In this document: positions 49,440 through 62,233 of the stretch, one piece after another | Layout of the letters: each line of letters begins with the position of its first letter | How positions within the stretch are numbered: the first letter of the stretch is position 1 | DNA from: Phyto melanocephala | Lineage: Eukaryota; Arthropoda; Insecta; Diptera; Rhinophoridae | Assembly (NCBI GenBank): GCA_941918925.1 | Contig: OW799235.1 | Location: 37,718,701-37,782,700 of the forward strand | Direction: 5' to 3' | Length of the DNA stretch: 64,000 nucleotides | Position numbers and translations under genes: made by a program | Notes under the pieces: model-generated | What the model was told of the DNA's origin: nothing | The model's input: the letters and a program-made list of their open reading frames with translations, nothing else | Database searches by the model: none

Positions 49440-52400
49440 CTAGCAAAATATCCCCCACTTCCCTAATGCAGTTTTTCGTTAAATTTATGAAAACTAATTT
49501 TTTTTTTATTAATTTTATCAAGAAAAATTAAAAGTACTGTAAGGATATATCAGGGATAAATCTTCTATCTTAGCTAAGATCAATGCTTCTGTATTTAAAA
49601 TTTTTATTTTATTGATTCAGAAGCTACAAAACAGACTATAAAAATATCATAAGTGAAACAGTGTCGTTCTCTATAATTATCAAAGTTATCTTGGATTATT
49701 AGTACCTGACTTCGGATCTCTAGAAATTAAAAAAAAATACAATAAAATAGCGAAAAAAATACCTTTTCTGTCGCCATTATTATTTTAATTATAAACTTAA
49801 ATCAATAGTAAATAATTTCAAAATTAAAGCCTCAAAATCGAAGAAAGTGCAAAAGATACCTTTTCAGTCGTGCTTAACATTTTCAATCTCACCTCGGATT
49901 AATAATTCTAATTTTAAAATTCTACCTCCATATTAATGTACAGATCTCATGTTTAAAATATTTAAATATATATTTAAAAGTTAAATATTTTAATAGACAT
50001 GATCTAAACTGAATAAATTTCCTATTTTTTGGATAAAAATTAATATGTTCTAAGAACTACCAATGTGTTTTCTCAAATTTTCTCCATTCTACCCTGTTAT
50101 GAATGTGTTTTATTTTGTACTAAATTACATTTTTTTTTGTCTGACAAAATCCCTATTATTGTACAAATTTTTTCCGAATTAGCCATGTTATAAGACATTA
50201 TACGAATTTTCACAACTGATTTGAAATACTTAACCATAAGAGGAAATGTTAATTAAATACTGTTTCAAAAAAAAAAAATTTTTTTTTAGATTAATGGACA
50301 GATCTGAGTTCTTTACCATTCCAATTGACTATTTCTCCAAGCTATCCCTGACTACATTGGAGAGCATAAATGAACGGGCTTTAACACACAAATTCTAGAC
50401 CACTAGCGATATGGTAATTAAAATTAAAAACTCCCTAACTGACACTTCCAAGACAAATTTAAAAACATACCAAAAATTATAAAAAGTAAATTTCTTTTTT
50501 CTTAGTAAAAATATTTCGTGTAATTCTACATTTCTTAAAGAAAAAGATGAAAGAGTTTCATGTTAGAATTTTTCAAATGATATTTATGCAAAATTCTAGG
50601 CTATTTCTTCTACCCTCTCAATTATGCAGGATTATTTGAATTAAAATGGGTCCTGAGAGTATCGGATAATATTAGTGAATTATATTCGGGGGGTTTGATT
50701 CACGTTTTGTTATTGAAAAAAGATATCCGTTCTATGATTAAAAAAATATCAGCATCAGCTAAAAACTAAGAACAAAAATATAAAAAAAGGGGAAGTTTTT
50801 TTCAATTTGGTTTTTAGTATACATTTTTACAGTGAAAAACAATTTGCGTTACATGGGCAATACCAAAAAGACTGAGTAAGTTTTGACATTTCACCATGAG
50901 TAGATTGATGGAATATTTTTACTTGATTGACATGTAGTTTTGGCCAGACGATGCCACATGACATGCAATACTACGAACCTATTCAGTTTAGTGAGCAATC
51001 AATCTTGCGTTTTGGAGCAGTACGATAATGGCCGAAATGCTGGAAAAATTATAAAAAAATTGTAGCTTGCGAAAGCTCTACCTAAGGTGTAGCCGGGGGC
51101 AGTCATTTATTTATGGCTCCAAATCAATATTTTATTCACTATTTTTAAGACTCAAGTGGTTTGAAAATTACCCGGTATATAAGATAGAATACTTACACTT
51201 GAATTTTAAAGGTTTAAAAAAGATTTTAAAATTAACTTCCATTCAACCACTTCTGTATATAAAATGAATATTTTGGGTTTGCAATTAGACACCCTGTAAA
51301 ATAAGCGGTCGGTCGTTTTGGGAGTTAATTTGAACTTCTTCTAAAAACTAAATCCCGTTGCTATGATGACAAAAAAAAAAACACCAAACGAAAAAGTATG
51401 AAATGTATTGATGATTTGTAAAGGGAATTTTCTACAAAATATTTTAAATTAAAGAGGGAAATCGAACGGCGCACGTCAGACACGTACGTTTAAGCGTTAA
51501 GTGGTTGTAATTTGAGATTCAAAGGGTACTATTTAATACTTAACAAACTATGCTTTATAGCAAAGAGGGACTAAACAATTGCGTTTACTTACTCCTTAAT
51601 GCTTTCATCGCAGATACGAGCAGACGACATAAGCCGAAAAAACGTGTACGAAAGGATCTTTTTAAAATGCATACAAAATTACAAAAACTAATTATATGTA
51701 TATGAACATACAATACTATGCTTGTAGGGATGAACCAGTTGAACAAAAATACCGAAGTAGAGGGACATATGGAACCTTTTTGTTTGTTTGTTTGTATCTT
51801 TCCTTTTGTTTTCCACCACTTAAAATAATAATGATGCAATTGCTGCAAATTCTTTGTATGTTGCCTTTAATGAACCAGAAAGTAAAATACTTTTAACGAA
51901 AATTATAGACGAGTGCCATGATTTAATTGATCAAAAGTTAGTTCGTCTTACGAAAAAATGTGTGCATGTTTGTAGAACATAATGAGTGCATTAGCAATCA
52001 TTCTTCATCTAAGGGGGAAAAAAATATTTACCATAAAATAACAAACAAATGCAAGCTGACAGATTGAACGACAGCCAGGAATGCTCAGGAACACAGGAGG
52101 GCATCATCGTTATAAACGCACTGCGAGGATGCTTAAACAAAATTGAACACTAAAGTCAGAGTCACATCAGAATTACACACACTGTCAGGACGAGGGTTGT
52201 TGAGCATAATTCAAAAAAAAAAAATATGTTTAACACTCAAACAATAAATTGCAAAAGTAAAATATTATATAACGAAATAACTAGAAGAGAAAGAATGTAT
52301 GCATGTATACTAGAACGTACAAACTTACAAGGAGTTAAATGCACGGTACACTATCGTTTTTAGCGTATTTTATTTATCTCTTCATCTCCGACAATTATGG

Positions 52401-53870
52401 AGTCGGATCTAAAAGTGTGGTCCTGTCGTTGTTTTTCCCTTGTGCAGACCAATGGTTTATTTCATTCACGTTAAGTAGTATGCCAATGTAGCACCCCACC
52501 CTAAGTAATAAAAGAAAAGTAAAGCTAACAAAAAATCATATAGTTTTAGTTTGGATGTTAAAGCGATAACTAAAATGATAAAAAAATGAATTTATTTTTT
52601 GCCAATCGTAGGGGTCGCTCCTCAAAGTTCTTCTTGAGGAATATGACAAGACAAAAGAATAAAAAGATTTTTGATCAACCTACTTATTCATCAGTATCAC
52701 ATGATTTTGATTACGTATTCGTGCAAATACATATACGCAAAAAGATTGTCATGTAACAAAGTCAATTGCTTCAGGAATGAGGGTTGCAAACCGAATTAAA
52801 TAATAACAACAACAAAAAGACAAAGATTTACGCAATATCTTGTTTAATTCTTACCAAAATTGAACAAATTTGGTGGTTGTACTGTTGATGTTACATTTGC
52901 AACTCATCTACGTCGCATTAATTACACTTGATATTTTTGTACGCGGTTCCAGCTATGATTGTCGGTACAAATATATGGAACATATATTAAATTATAAACA
53001 GCGATATCACACACGATTTAATTGTTCATTGACATTTTGTTTTTTTTATGTTACAGGAGATCTTGCTAAGTCCTTATTTAAAATTTACAACACTGGTTCT
53101 TACGTTCCTCTGTACGTAATTTAAAGAAAGTAGGTCCTTTTTATACACAGCAAACATGCATCGATCCTTATAAATTTTAATTTCAATCGATTTTTTGTAG
53201 CTTGGCTTACTTTTCAAGGAAAATGTTATAATAGCAATAAAATTATACATAAGTTTCCATGACAATTTAATACCCTACACTAATGACCAATACATATACA
53301 AACCATTTGTATTATCAAATAGTTTCGTTATTTCTTTGGCAGATATAAACTACATATATATGGCAAATAATGGAAAATTTCGATATACCATTGACCCTTA
53401 AAGTACACATTTAAAAAACCAGTCTAGTTAGTCAAGCCTTAGCGGTGTCAGGAGTACGGTAAGTACGGATTTTCTTAAACCAAGTACAAAATTCTTAATT
53501 CATGTGTAAAGTACGAATTTCTTAATTTTAGAAATAGTTAAGCCGAAAATAAGTTTGATTTTAAGAATTATTAGCTTGATTTAAGCCCGAAACCATACTT
53601 GACGTAAGCTTAGAAAAAGATTAATTCAAGTATAAATGAGATTGAATTAATCAAAAGATGCGCTTGTTTCTAGAATTCGCAACTTGGTTTGATCGTTGTA
53701 CATTACCAGTGTCTTCACTACTTACCCTTTGACATTGCTACAGCTTTGCTGTCGTTAGTATTGTTAATTATAGCTAAAGTATGATAAACAAACAAGTGAA
53801 ATATTATAGAGTGTGTTGGTCTAAGCTAATGTCTAAAAGATATAAGTTTGTTTTTAGTTTGAGATAAAAA
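49440..53870. other. Long AT-rich stretch, no gene
   Basis: Immediately after the Helitron, CTAGCAAAATATCCCCCACT could be the reversed 3' end of another Helitron, but no partner end was found. Otherwise I see short frames only (for example 51067-51267 and 51585-51896), none with a domain. Confidence 0.5.
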
Positions 53871-53877
53871 AGACTTA

Positions 53878-54016
53878 CTGCCTGTTTATCTAAATACGAA
53901 GGATATTTTCATTCTTACAGGTATGTTGGAAGCAACAACAAAAACTAAAAATTTGTTTTTGTTTTCAACGTATTTGTAAGAAAGAAAATTTCGTTCGCAT
54001 TTAGATAAACAGGCAG
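53878..54016. mobile_element. 139-bp palindromic MITE
   Basis: Ends CTGCCTGTTTATCTAAAT pair perfectly for 18 bp (53878-53895 and 53999-54016), and the similarity continues inward with mismatches almost to the centre, so the whole element can fold into one hairpin. Flanked by TTA on both sides (53875-53877 and 54017-54019). A TTA/TAA duplication suits PIF/Harbinger-type MITEs; that class is an inference. Confidence 0.85.
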
Positions 54017-54472
54017 TTAATTTGAGAAGTTAATTCTTATTTTATTAGTTTTACACTTGATTCTGTAAAAAAGTCCAGATTTTAACTTGTTTAATGATAA
54101 CCAAAAATAAATCGCTTTTGATTTTAAAGCACGATTTCGGCTTTAATTAAGAATTAATTTCTTGGATTCTGAACTTAATTTTTCTTTCTCTGAACGTGGT
54201 CAAGTTTACATCATAAAATAAGTAAGTAAGATTGGGGTCACTTGAGTTTCCTAGACAAAAGAGGTTTTGTTTGGTTTATAATTTGGCACAATAATATTAA
54301 AAATACTATTAAGTAGTGAAGTAAAAATGTTGAAAACGTTGTATCATATCAAGATTAAAAAAAGATACATATTTTTCTTCGTGATGAATTTGAAAGTATT
54401 TATTCAGAGTTCTGTGAAGAGATTATAAATACATTTATATGTCTACCATATTTATAAAAAAAATATTTATGC

Positions 54473-55078
54473 CATGTTCACACGGCAATATGAATCTCGT
54501 GATTCGCTCTCTGAATCTCGAATGCGAACCCTGGCGTTCAGACAATAGTTCTTGTTTCAGTTTGACATTTGTATTTTTTGTTTTTTCTGTGGTTTATTTT
54601 TAAAATGGATAAAAGAAGTAAGTAAAAATTAAAACTGTAGCTTCTTTAAGAGTTGCCATTTCCTGCTGACCCTCTTACACTTACAATCCAATTTTTGATT
54701 CATCAAATTCATCAAAATATCTTTGTTTTTGAAGTCACTCTTCTACACTTTAAAATACGTTTCACAATTTTTTTTCCATTTTAATTTTAATATAAGTATA
54801 TTAAACATACATACTACATATATTTTTAACTTTCAGGAATATTTTTTTAATTTTTTACACATAATATTTTTGTTTGTTTTTTTTTTTTTGACAGCCAGTA
54901 CAGATAAATCAGCGATTTTTTGTTATCAAAATTGGACATGATAATAAATTCTTCGAGATTCGCAGCAAGATTCAAAATGAGCCAGGAAGATTCGCTCTCA
55001 AGATTTTGTATGGCGAATCTTGTAGATTTAATCAAGATTCGGTCGCGAACCTCGAATTTTGCTGTCTGTGTGAACATG
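54473..55078. mobile_element. Inverted-repeat element with repeated AGATTCGC boxes
   Basis: Ends CATGTTCACAC pair (54473-54483 and 55068-55078). Both subterminal regions carry repeats of GATTCGC, GAATCTCG and GCGAACC on either strand (left 54490-54535, right 54950-55055). No 8-bp or TA duplication is seen. Inside is AT-rich. It is probably a non-autonomous DNA transposon of unknown superfamily; boundaries are moderate. Confidence 0.6.
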
Positions 55079-55740
55079 CTATTAGAAAGCCAACGCACAG
55101 TTCATCTGCCACATGAGTGCTCCCTTACAAGTTTATTTAGATCGATTTTAGTCCATAATTATATTTTGTTTTTAATGAACTTCGTCAGTAACCGAATCGA
55201 CAGAAGAAGATATAGAAAAATACTCCTTCCAAGGATTATATTTTTTGTAAGAAGGAACTCTGCTTAGTATTAACTTATAAGGAAATTATCTGTAGTTATG
55301 TCCATGCCATTTCCAAACAAAAAGAGAAATTTTACTACTAATGTACTTTAATTTTTTTATATTTTCACAGAAAATATTTCCCGCAACATCTGAATATTGC
55401 ACAAATAAAACGTTTGAACATCTGCCACAACTATCAGATTTCGTTTTTATGTATTGTTAAAATGGACATTTCCGGGAGATGTTATTAATTGTTCATCGAT
55501 AGATATCTCTCCAAAAGAGTTGAATGACTTTTGGCAATTTTTCCTTATCACAGGTCACTAATATGTTTTGTTCCGAGTTTCTATCGTAGTTTTATCTTTG
55601 AATCTTATATATTAAAACAATGACATAAGTTTATAATGTGATATGAATGCAGTAAATATATTTCAATGAATTTATTTGTAGATACTCCATATTTCTTTCG
55701 CATTTTCTCTTTAAAAATTGAGTGCTTCAGCTGTTATAAG

Positions 55741-56820
55741 CATAGCTGCCAGATTTGACGATTTTACGTGCTAAAATTAAGTGTTGACGATTTGATGATT
55801 TATGCTATGTTTTTGACGATTTTCAAGAAATCAAGTTTGCAATATTTTTCAGTACTTTTATGTCAACCTTAAACTAAATAAAAATAATTTGTAACGGTTT
55901 TTTATGTTATTAATAATAGAACAGAGTGAAAGAGATATATCGATCATTATTTAATGTGTTTGTGTGGGTAATTTTTCCACTTTGTACATTTTTAACATAG
56001 TATATCCCACATATTATCAACTGATAACTACAACACGAACAAATATAAATTTGGAAATGCGTTTTAAACAATTTTAGTTTTTTAAGTAAATTTATTTAAA
56101 TTATTTAAGTGACAAATTAATATGCTTAAATACTTCAAAAAAATGGTAAGTTCTTTTTAATTATACATTAAAACCTTAAAAATCAAACATTATATTTTTA
56201 ATATTAAACCAAGATGATGAAAATTCTAGCAGCTCTTCCTCTGTAAGTAGAAATTTTATCCATTTTTTATACAAAACTTTGTAGTAGCTAAAATGAAATT
56301 TTAATGGTGTTTTCACAGGTAACCAAGAAGAAGAAGAAGAAAATTAAGGAAGACTGGTTTGCAGATCCATACATAAATTTATGGGCTAAAAAGCGAAACG
56401 ATGTAGTTTATTTTGGCGTTGTGCTCGTATAACGCTTGCCTAAAGCTACCTTAATCGGTGGAAACTTTAGCAAGGAATGATTATAATTATTTGTCAATTA
56501 GTCTGAATTAGATGCATCCAATTCATTATATATTATTTTTTGTTTTTATATACATATTAATATTTATTTTTTGAAATTAATTCTAAATTGTATTATATTT
56601 ATTGTCATGTTCTTAACTTAAAAGGGTCTAATAAAACCATTGATCTCTCTGGATTTAAAAAGTTTGTTATGTTATGCATTAAATAAAAAATGTTGTGTTT
56701 TGAAAAATCCGTTTTCTTATTTTGACGTTTTTATGACGATTTGCGTAAACTATTTGACGATTTTGACGATTTTTTCCCCCAAATTAGACGATTTTACTCC
56801 AATTTTATCTGGCAGCTATG
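55741..56820 (+). mobile_element. Non-autonomous hAT element, 1080 bp
   Basis: Perfect 14-bp inverted ends CATAGCTGCCAGAT (55741-55754 and 56807-56820), flanked by a perfect 8-bp duplication GTTATAAG (55733-55740 and 56821-56828). GACGATTT boxes repeat near both ends (about 55757, 55785, 55815; 56735, 56756, 56765 and 56787). It keeps exon-like scraps at 56122-56432. Confidence 0.93.
56122..56432 (+). pseudogene. Spliced N-terminal transposase remnant in the hAT element
   Basis: Three exon-like pieces: 56122-56145 (MLKYFKKM) before GTAAGT; 56213-56242 (DDENSSSSSS) before GTAAGT; and 56319-56432 after TTTCACAG (VTKKKKKKIKEDWFADPYIN, then LWAKKRNDVVYFGVVLV, stop). The second and third join in phase; the first and second do not match in phase, so there has been decay or the first is spurious. 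A basic stretch then W...NPW-like words is common before the BED-type finger of hAT transposases. Everything after is deleted. Confidence 0.5.
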
Positions 56821-57639
56821 GTTATAAGTATGTACTTCGAGAAAGGCACACAGAGAGAACAGTATCGGTTGTGAGTGTCACAATTGCTGCCACTCGCATA
56901 GCTTAATTGGGATAATAAAATTTTACAGTTGTATCTACAGAATTTTATTTCAAAATATAAATATGTGTAGTCAGCACTAAGAAATTATGATTTTTGCAGT
57001 AGAAATTCAATAGCAATAGAAGAAGGTTTAAAGACAAGTACTGAACCATTCGATTGGTAATAAATTTTAGTGTCTATTTTCTGGGTGCATCCAACATTCT
57101 AGTTTTTGTTTTGTCTCTGGGGATATTTTTTATTGAACTTATTAAACTTACTAGTATTATGAAATGATGAGATACATCATCAATTTTGATTGCAGTAATT
57201 ATTCCGGGAGTAAAATTCACAAGATAATATATTAACTTACGTGTTTGTAAAAATGGCTTTGAAGGTCTAATTCGATCAGACTTAAGAATCTTATGTTTGC
57301 ATTCAAAGAAAAGGCAACATCATCCGCGAGTATCATCCGAAAGAGTATCAATTGTTTTCTCTGGAAAAAATATCGGATATTAAATTTGAGTTTTCACTAT
57401 AATAATCTGAATCACATAAATCCTCCTCACTGTCACCTTAGGCATTCGAATGCCTTCCTATCTGTCCCGGGAATAATTTATTTTTACGGTTTTCCATTTT
57501 TGTCCCTAAAAAAACAAAGAAAATCTGCTTGGAGTCTCTTGGGTTCCCAAAAAAATACACAAGAATATTAGTATAACTTGATTCATATTTACCCAACTAT
57601 ATCAAATACATACATATACAAATTATCAATACAGGATTT

Positions 57640-58750
57640 TCAAATGGTAACCAAACCGATATAGTCTATACTAACGTTAGTTAAGCTTTCGACAAGGTAA
57701 ACTATGATATCAGAGTTAGTTAGTTAGTGTTAGTAAAGATCACAATACCATAGAATTTTCGGTTAACCATTTAAAATGGATTAGTTCTTATTTAAAAGAT
57801 CGGAGGCAGTGTATTTCTTATAATGACTGTTAATCAAAAAACATGTATTGAAATAACTTCTGGGGTTCCACAGGGAAGTCATTTCAGAATCAGCTTATTT
57901 TCATTGTTTATAAACGATCTTCCAAAGGTATTTTAATACAGCAATATTCTAATTTGTGAATTTAAAATAATAAGAACAGTTTCCATTCCCAAATTGATTT
58001 GTATAATTTCTTAATTGGTGAACGATAAATGTTAAAGAATGTTTAGTTTCTAAATGGCTTTAAGCTAAATGTTATTGCATCGTTTTTGCATCTTGGAATT
58101 CTTTTCGATGCAAAAATAAATTTCAACTATAATAATAATGCTTAACAAAGCTAAGAGGGTATTAGAATTCCTAAATCGCTGGGCTAGAAAATTTAATGAT
58201 CGTTATATAACAAACAAATTATTCACATCATTGGTAAGACCTTTACTTGAATATGGATCAGTATTTTGGGAAACCCAATAACTTAAATCCAAAAACAATT
58301 TTTGCTGTTCTGCCTTCGTAAGCTTTGTTGGAGTAATATTAATATTAACTTACCGTCATATCGAAAGTCGTTTTGTACTCATTGGACTCCCAACGTCACA
58401 AAGCCAAAGAATTGTTTCGAATACTGTATTTGTCTTGAATAAAAATAAAGGTGAAATTGATTCTGCATATCTTCAACGCAAACTTTGTAATAATGTTCCG
58501 AACAGGCAGCTGAGATCTTATGAACCGTTATATATAAAATTTCGTAGATCAAACTACATTAACCTTGATCCAATTTGTGCTGAGAGAACGTTGTTCTATG
58601 TAGTTACCTTCGACTTCTCTGATATTGTTGCTGTAACCAGAAGAAAGCTGACAAAGTTTCTCAACTGCAAAGCTTACGTCCAAAGCTGTTTCTGTCTTTC
58701 CATTCTTAATGTTATTATTTTCTTTAAAAAAAAACTTAATGCTCAACTGT
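57640..58750 (+). pseudogene. Non-LTR reverse transcriptase relic
   Basis: Pieces in order: TDIVYTNVS, stop, AFDKVNYD (motif A), VNHLKWISSYLKDRRQCISY, a GVPQGSH-like region across frames near 57865 (motif B), LFINDLPK. After a gap (motif C not seen) come KAKRVLEFLNRWARKFNDRY, TNKLFTSLVRPLLEYGSVFW, LPTSQSQRIVSNTVFVLNKN, and GEIDSAYLQRKLCNNVPNRQ to RRSNYINLDP. The last block is the open frame 58435-58752. Stops and indels throughout. It may belong to the same broad lineage as 33240-34660 but differs in detail. Confidence 0.7.
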
Positions 58751-58752
58751 AA

Positions 58753-60429
58753 ATTTAATTATGTTGATCGGTATAAATAAACTTCCAATTCCTCGAAAAT
58801 TTTCCTATAAAAATTGAATTTTTTTTTAAATAGTTTGGGTATTCTATTATTAAAAAAAAGAATTAACAAATAATTTTTTTATTCTAAATTCAACAATTTT
58901 ATTCATTTGAGGTAAACACACGTTCTTTTTCCTCAATTAGTCGAAAAACTTTTGTTCGTGCCTTAAAATTTTTCAATTTACATTGAAAAGTTATTCTCTT
59001 CATGTGAGTAAATCTTTAGTTTTCAGAGCCGCAGAGGGACGACATGACAATTTCGAAATGTTTTGTTGTGCCCTGAAACATTCATATGCTAAAAGCTGCG
59101 TGAATAAAGTGAGAAGTGTATGACGTTCATGTATTTACATTCATACGCAATATTTGTTGGTAATATGCACGTATGTTTTGTGTTTATTTATTTTTTTATA
59201 TTTTTTACATGAAACAAACTTACAAAGGTAATCAGTAAGAGCAGTAATGCTTAAACTAAAGAATTGAGGGTTGAATTGGGTCCATTGTGGTAATGTATGT
59301 TTTTCGTTGCCTTTGTTGCTTTCAATCGAAAATAAATGAAATTGTTTGCCTAGCAACAAGCTTATTTTTGGTTTATGTATCTTGTTTATGTGTACGTAAG
59401 TACCAATGTGCTCTCGTCTGTATGTATGGTTATATGTGTTATGTGTGTGCGTGTGTATTTTGAAATTGATTCGAAATTGAAATACCGAATAAGGTATGAA
59501 TAAATTCGATATTGTTTTTTCATGCTACAATCATTTGGGTCGTTGTTACTGATGCTCTTCTACGAGTAAATGTAGTAGGTATTTAGTAGTACATTTGTAC
59601 ATTCATAGTAAGTGTTTATATATCTTTTAAACGGAATGAGGAAAATAAAGGGGTTGTTGTAACTTTTATACATTTGCTGTTGCTACGTTGTTGTTTATTG
59701 CATGGTTTCCGTACAGGAAATGGAAAATTCTATTCATATTTCTACTGAAAATGCTATTATTTTCCTTCATCCCAGTGATTTCAATTTTATGTTGGAATTG
59801 AACTCTCTTCCTTTATTATACTTCAAATATGTCAAAAATATTTCATAACTACATTAGTTATGTACTCATAATTCAATTTATTTTTTTTTCCAGCTTTACG
59901 GCCACATATTAAATACTTTACAACATGAATTTTTTTATAATATTTTTTGATTATAACTTGTAAACGGTAATTAAATACTATAACATCATAGATGGAAAGG
60001 GTATTAGGCCTATTCATTAATAATAAATAATTTTGGCAGCTCTAACTTGAATTTCACAACATAGTGTCTATACGAGGTGATGTTCGTAGTGATGAAATTT
60101 CCTTAGGCATTACTTTATTAATTTAAACATTTGCTGTTTTTTTACGAAATCAGTAAAGCTTACAGATTAATGAATGTGCAGTTATATATAAAAGCCATTT
60201 TACATTTATATAGTTTTATAATTTGGCAATTACTTATCAAATATGCTTCAACATTTATGTATGTTTCGGGTGACTCATCGTGAGGTCGATTTTGGTGATT
60301 GGCAGATTACCATTGATTCATAACAAACCAATTCGTAATTTTTGTTCACTATCGTTTCACAAGTCATATGAAAAGACGCAAATCACAAAACCGAAATCAA
60401 ATTGTCCAGCTGTATGATAAAAAAAAAAC
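58753..60429. other. AT-rich stretch, no gene
   Basis: Only short frames without domains (59141-59359, 59832-60017). TG/TATG-rich patches lie near 59395-59460. Confidence 0.55.
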
Positions 60430-60910
60430 AGTGTTCTCTGAGAAATGAAAATCAAAAATTTTGTTCAGTGATGAGCACATTTTTGACGAAATTGCCATAC
60501 TTGGGTTGATAAACAACCCGAAGAGTACCAATTCATTTATTTAAAATAACAGTATGGTGTGGCTTATGGGCTGGTGGAATCATTGGTCCATAGTTTTTCA
60601 AAAAGTAAGCAAATTTGAATGTTGCCCTCAATGGTAACCGTTTTCGTACCATGTTAACGGACTATGTGCTTCCAAAAACTCAAGCATATTGTCGCGATGA
60701 ATTTCAAGCGCGTGAAATGATCAACTAGTTTCTCTAGGGATTTGTAAAGTGTTAGGACCTCAGAGATAAGTCAGCTACGATTCACGCTTTCGAAGCCAAC
60801 CTTACTTGTGTTACTTGCTAGAAACCATTCGCTATGTTCGAACGAGTCGTCTATAATTGGACTTTCCGAATGGGGCAGCTCAGACGTAGCTGTGGCCAAA
60901 TTTAAATTTT
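60430..60910 (+). pseudogene. mariner-type transposase relic
   Basis: Pieces: FSDEHIF (first D region, near 60460), ITVWCGLWAGGIIGP, stop, FFKK near 60555, NVALNGNRFRTMLTDYVLPK near 60630-60690, then a scrambled part. The C-terminal phrase RVVYNWTFRMGQLRRSCGQI lies near 60840-60895. The core containing the second and third catalytic residues is not readable. A family separate from 42258-43193. Confidence 0.65.
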
Positions 60911-62233
60911 CTGTGTTTTATTTTACATCATGGCTCAATCGATAAATCATCCATTATTTATGTAGTTTATAAGAGACAAAACTTACCAGTTAAATTTATA
61001 AAAAAATCAACATCTACATAAAATTATTTTGACAACTTTGTTTTATGACAACAGACAAAAACAAAATATTAACCGTCATACAAATCCATCACAGTCAGCG
61101 TATACATATAATGTACATATTACTGATAATGAAAATTGACAGCTAGCTGCCTTGCCAGCGATGTTATATGTATATTATTCCAAAAAATTCTTAAAAAATT
61201 AAATTTTTTTTATAAATTTGATTATGTGTATAAAGAAATTATAGAAAATATATCTAAATATAACGTTCAATGCTAATGATTTAAGCTGCAACTATGTATG
61301 TATGTATGTTTTCTGTTTACTTACATAAGACTTTTTGCTTGAAATTAAAATGTGTTTGAAAAAAGTTTTTTATATAATTTTTTTTTTAATTTTGAAAAGC
61401 ATATGAAAGAGGATGTAATAAATTTACGCAAAATAATTTATAACCTATAATTTTATAACAAATTGACTCAATATTAAAATTCGATAATAAATACTTAAAA
61501 TTTTTTAAATTAACTTCCTCATCGAAAATTTGTGTTAACAATAATGTCACTGTTGTATTACACAGTACAACACATGATTTGCCAACTCAATTCTGTTAAC
61601 TGTATGTGAAATTAGACCCAAAAAGAAAAATTTCTGCATCATTCGTTTTGTCTTCTTACCTGCGATTTGAAGTTAGTATCGATTTGAAGTTAGTACTATC
61701 GTTTAGGGGAATTTATCACGTTTTAGGCCCTGTTGTTTGACATAGCTCGACAACCACTAGGCCAATTTAGTTGAAATAAATTTTAAAAAATTAAGAATTA
61801 CAAATCCCTTAATCTGTTCATATATTGTTTTCCTATACAAGTAACACTTTCGAAGTTAAAAATGAATGTATGAAGGGAAAAAATTATTTTTTGCCTAAAA
61901 ATTTAAATTTTTTTTTTTTTAAATACATAAAAAATCCAAAATGGAAAAAAGTTTCAAGTCTAGTTATTTTTTCGCAAAGTCACATAACCTATGAGCAAAA
62001 TGAGACAAAGATCATAAAAATCGATGCACGCGTTTCGCTTTTATTCGCAATTGAGTAAATGTATGAATTTCAAAAATCAGTTATAGCCACCACCCTTAAA
62101 ATAAAAATAAAAATATAAATTAAAAAATTATCATGCAAAAAAAACTTTATTTATAAAAACTTAATGAAAATAAAATAATATGCAATTAATACGCAATTAT
62201 AATATGCATAAAAACAAAATTTAGAACATTTTT
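60911..62233. other. AT-rich stretch, no gene
   Basis: No domain in the short frame at 61825-62058; nothing else recognised. Confidence 0.55.

Noticed and set aside
50820..51270. Weak mariner-like words (for example a DDATCH-like string near 50950)
   Set aside because: I could not place further motifs in order; likely chance or too decayed.
51585..51896. Overlapping open frames on both strands
   Set aside because: No domain, no neighbouring transposon ends, composition like background.
53515..54165. Larger inverted repeat around the palindromic MITE (AAGCCGAAA words on both sides)
   Set aside because: Pairing is short and irregular; no defined ends or target duplication.
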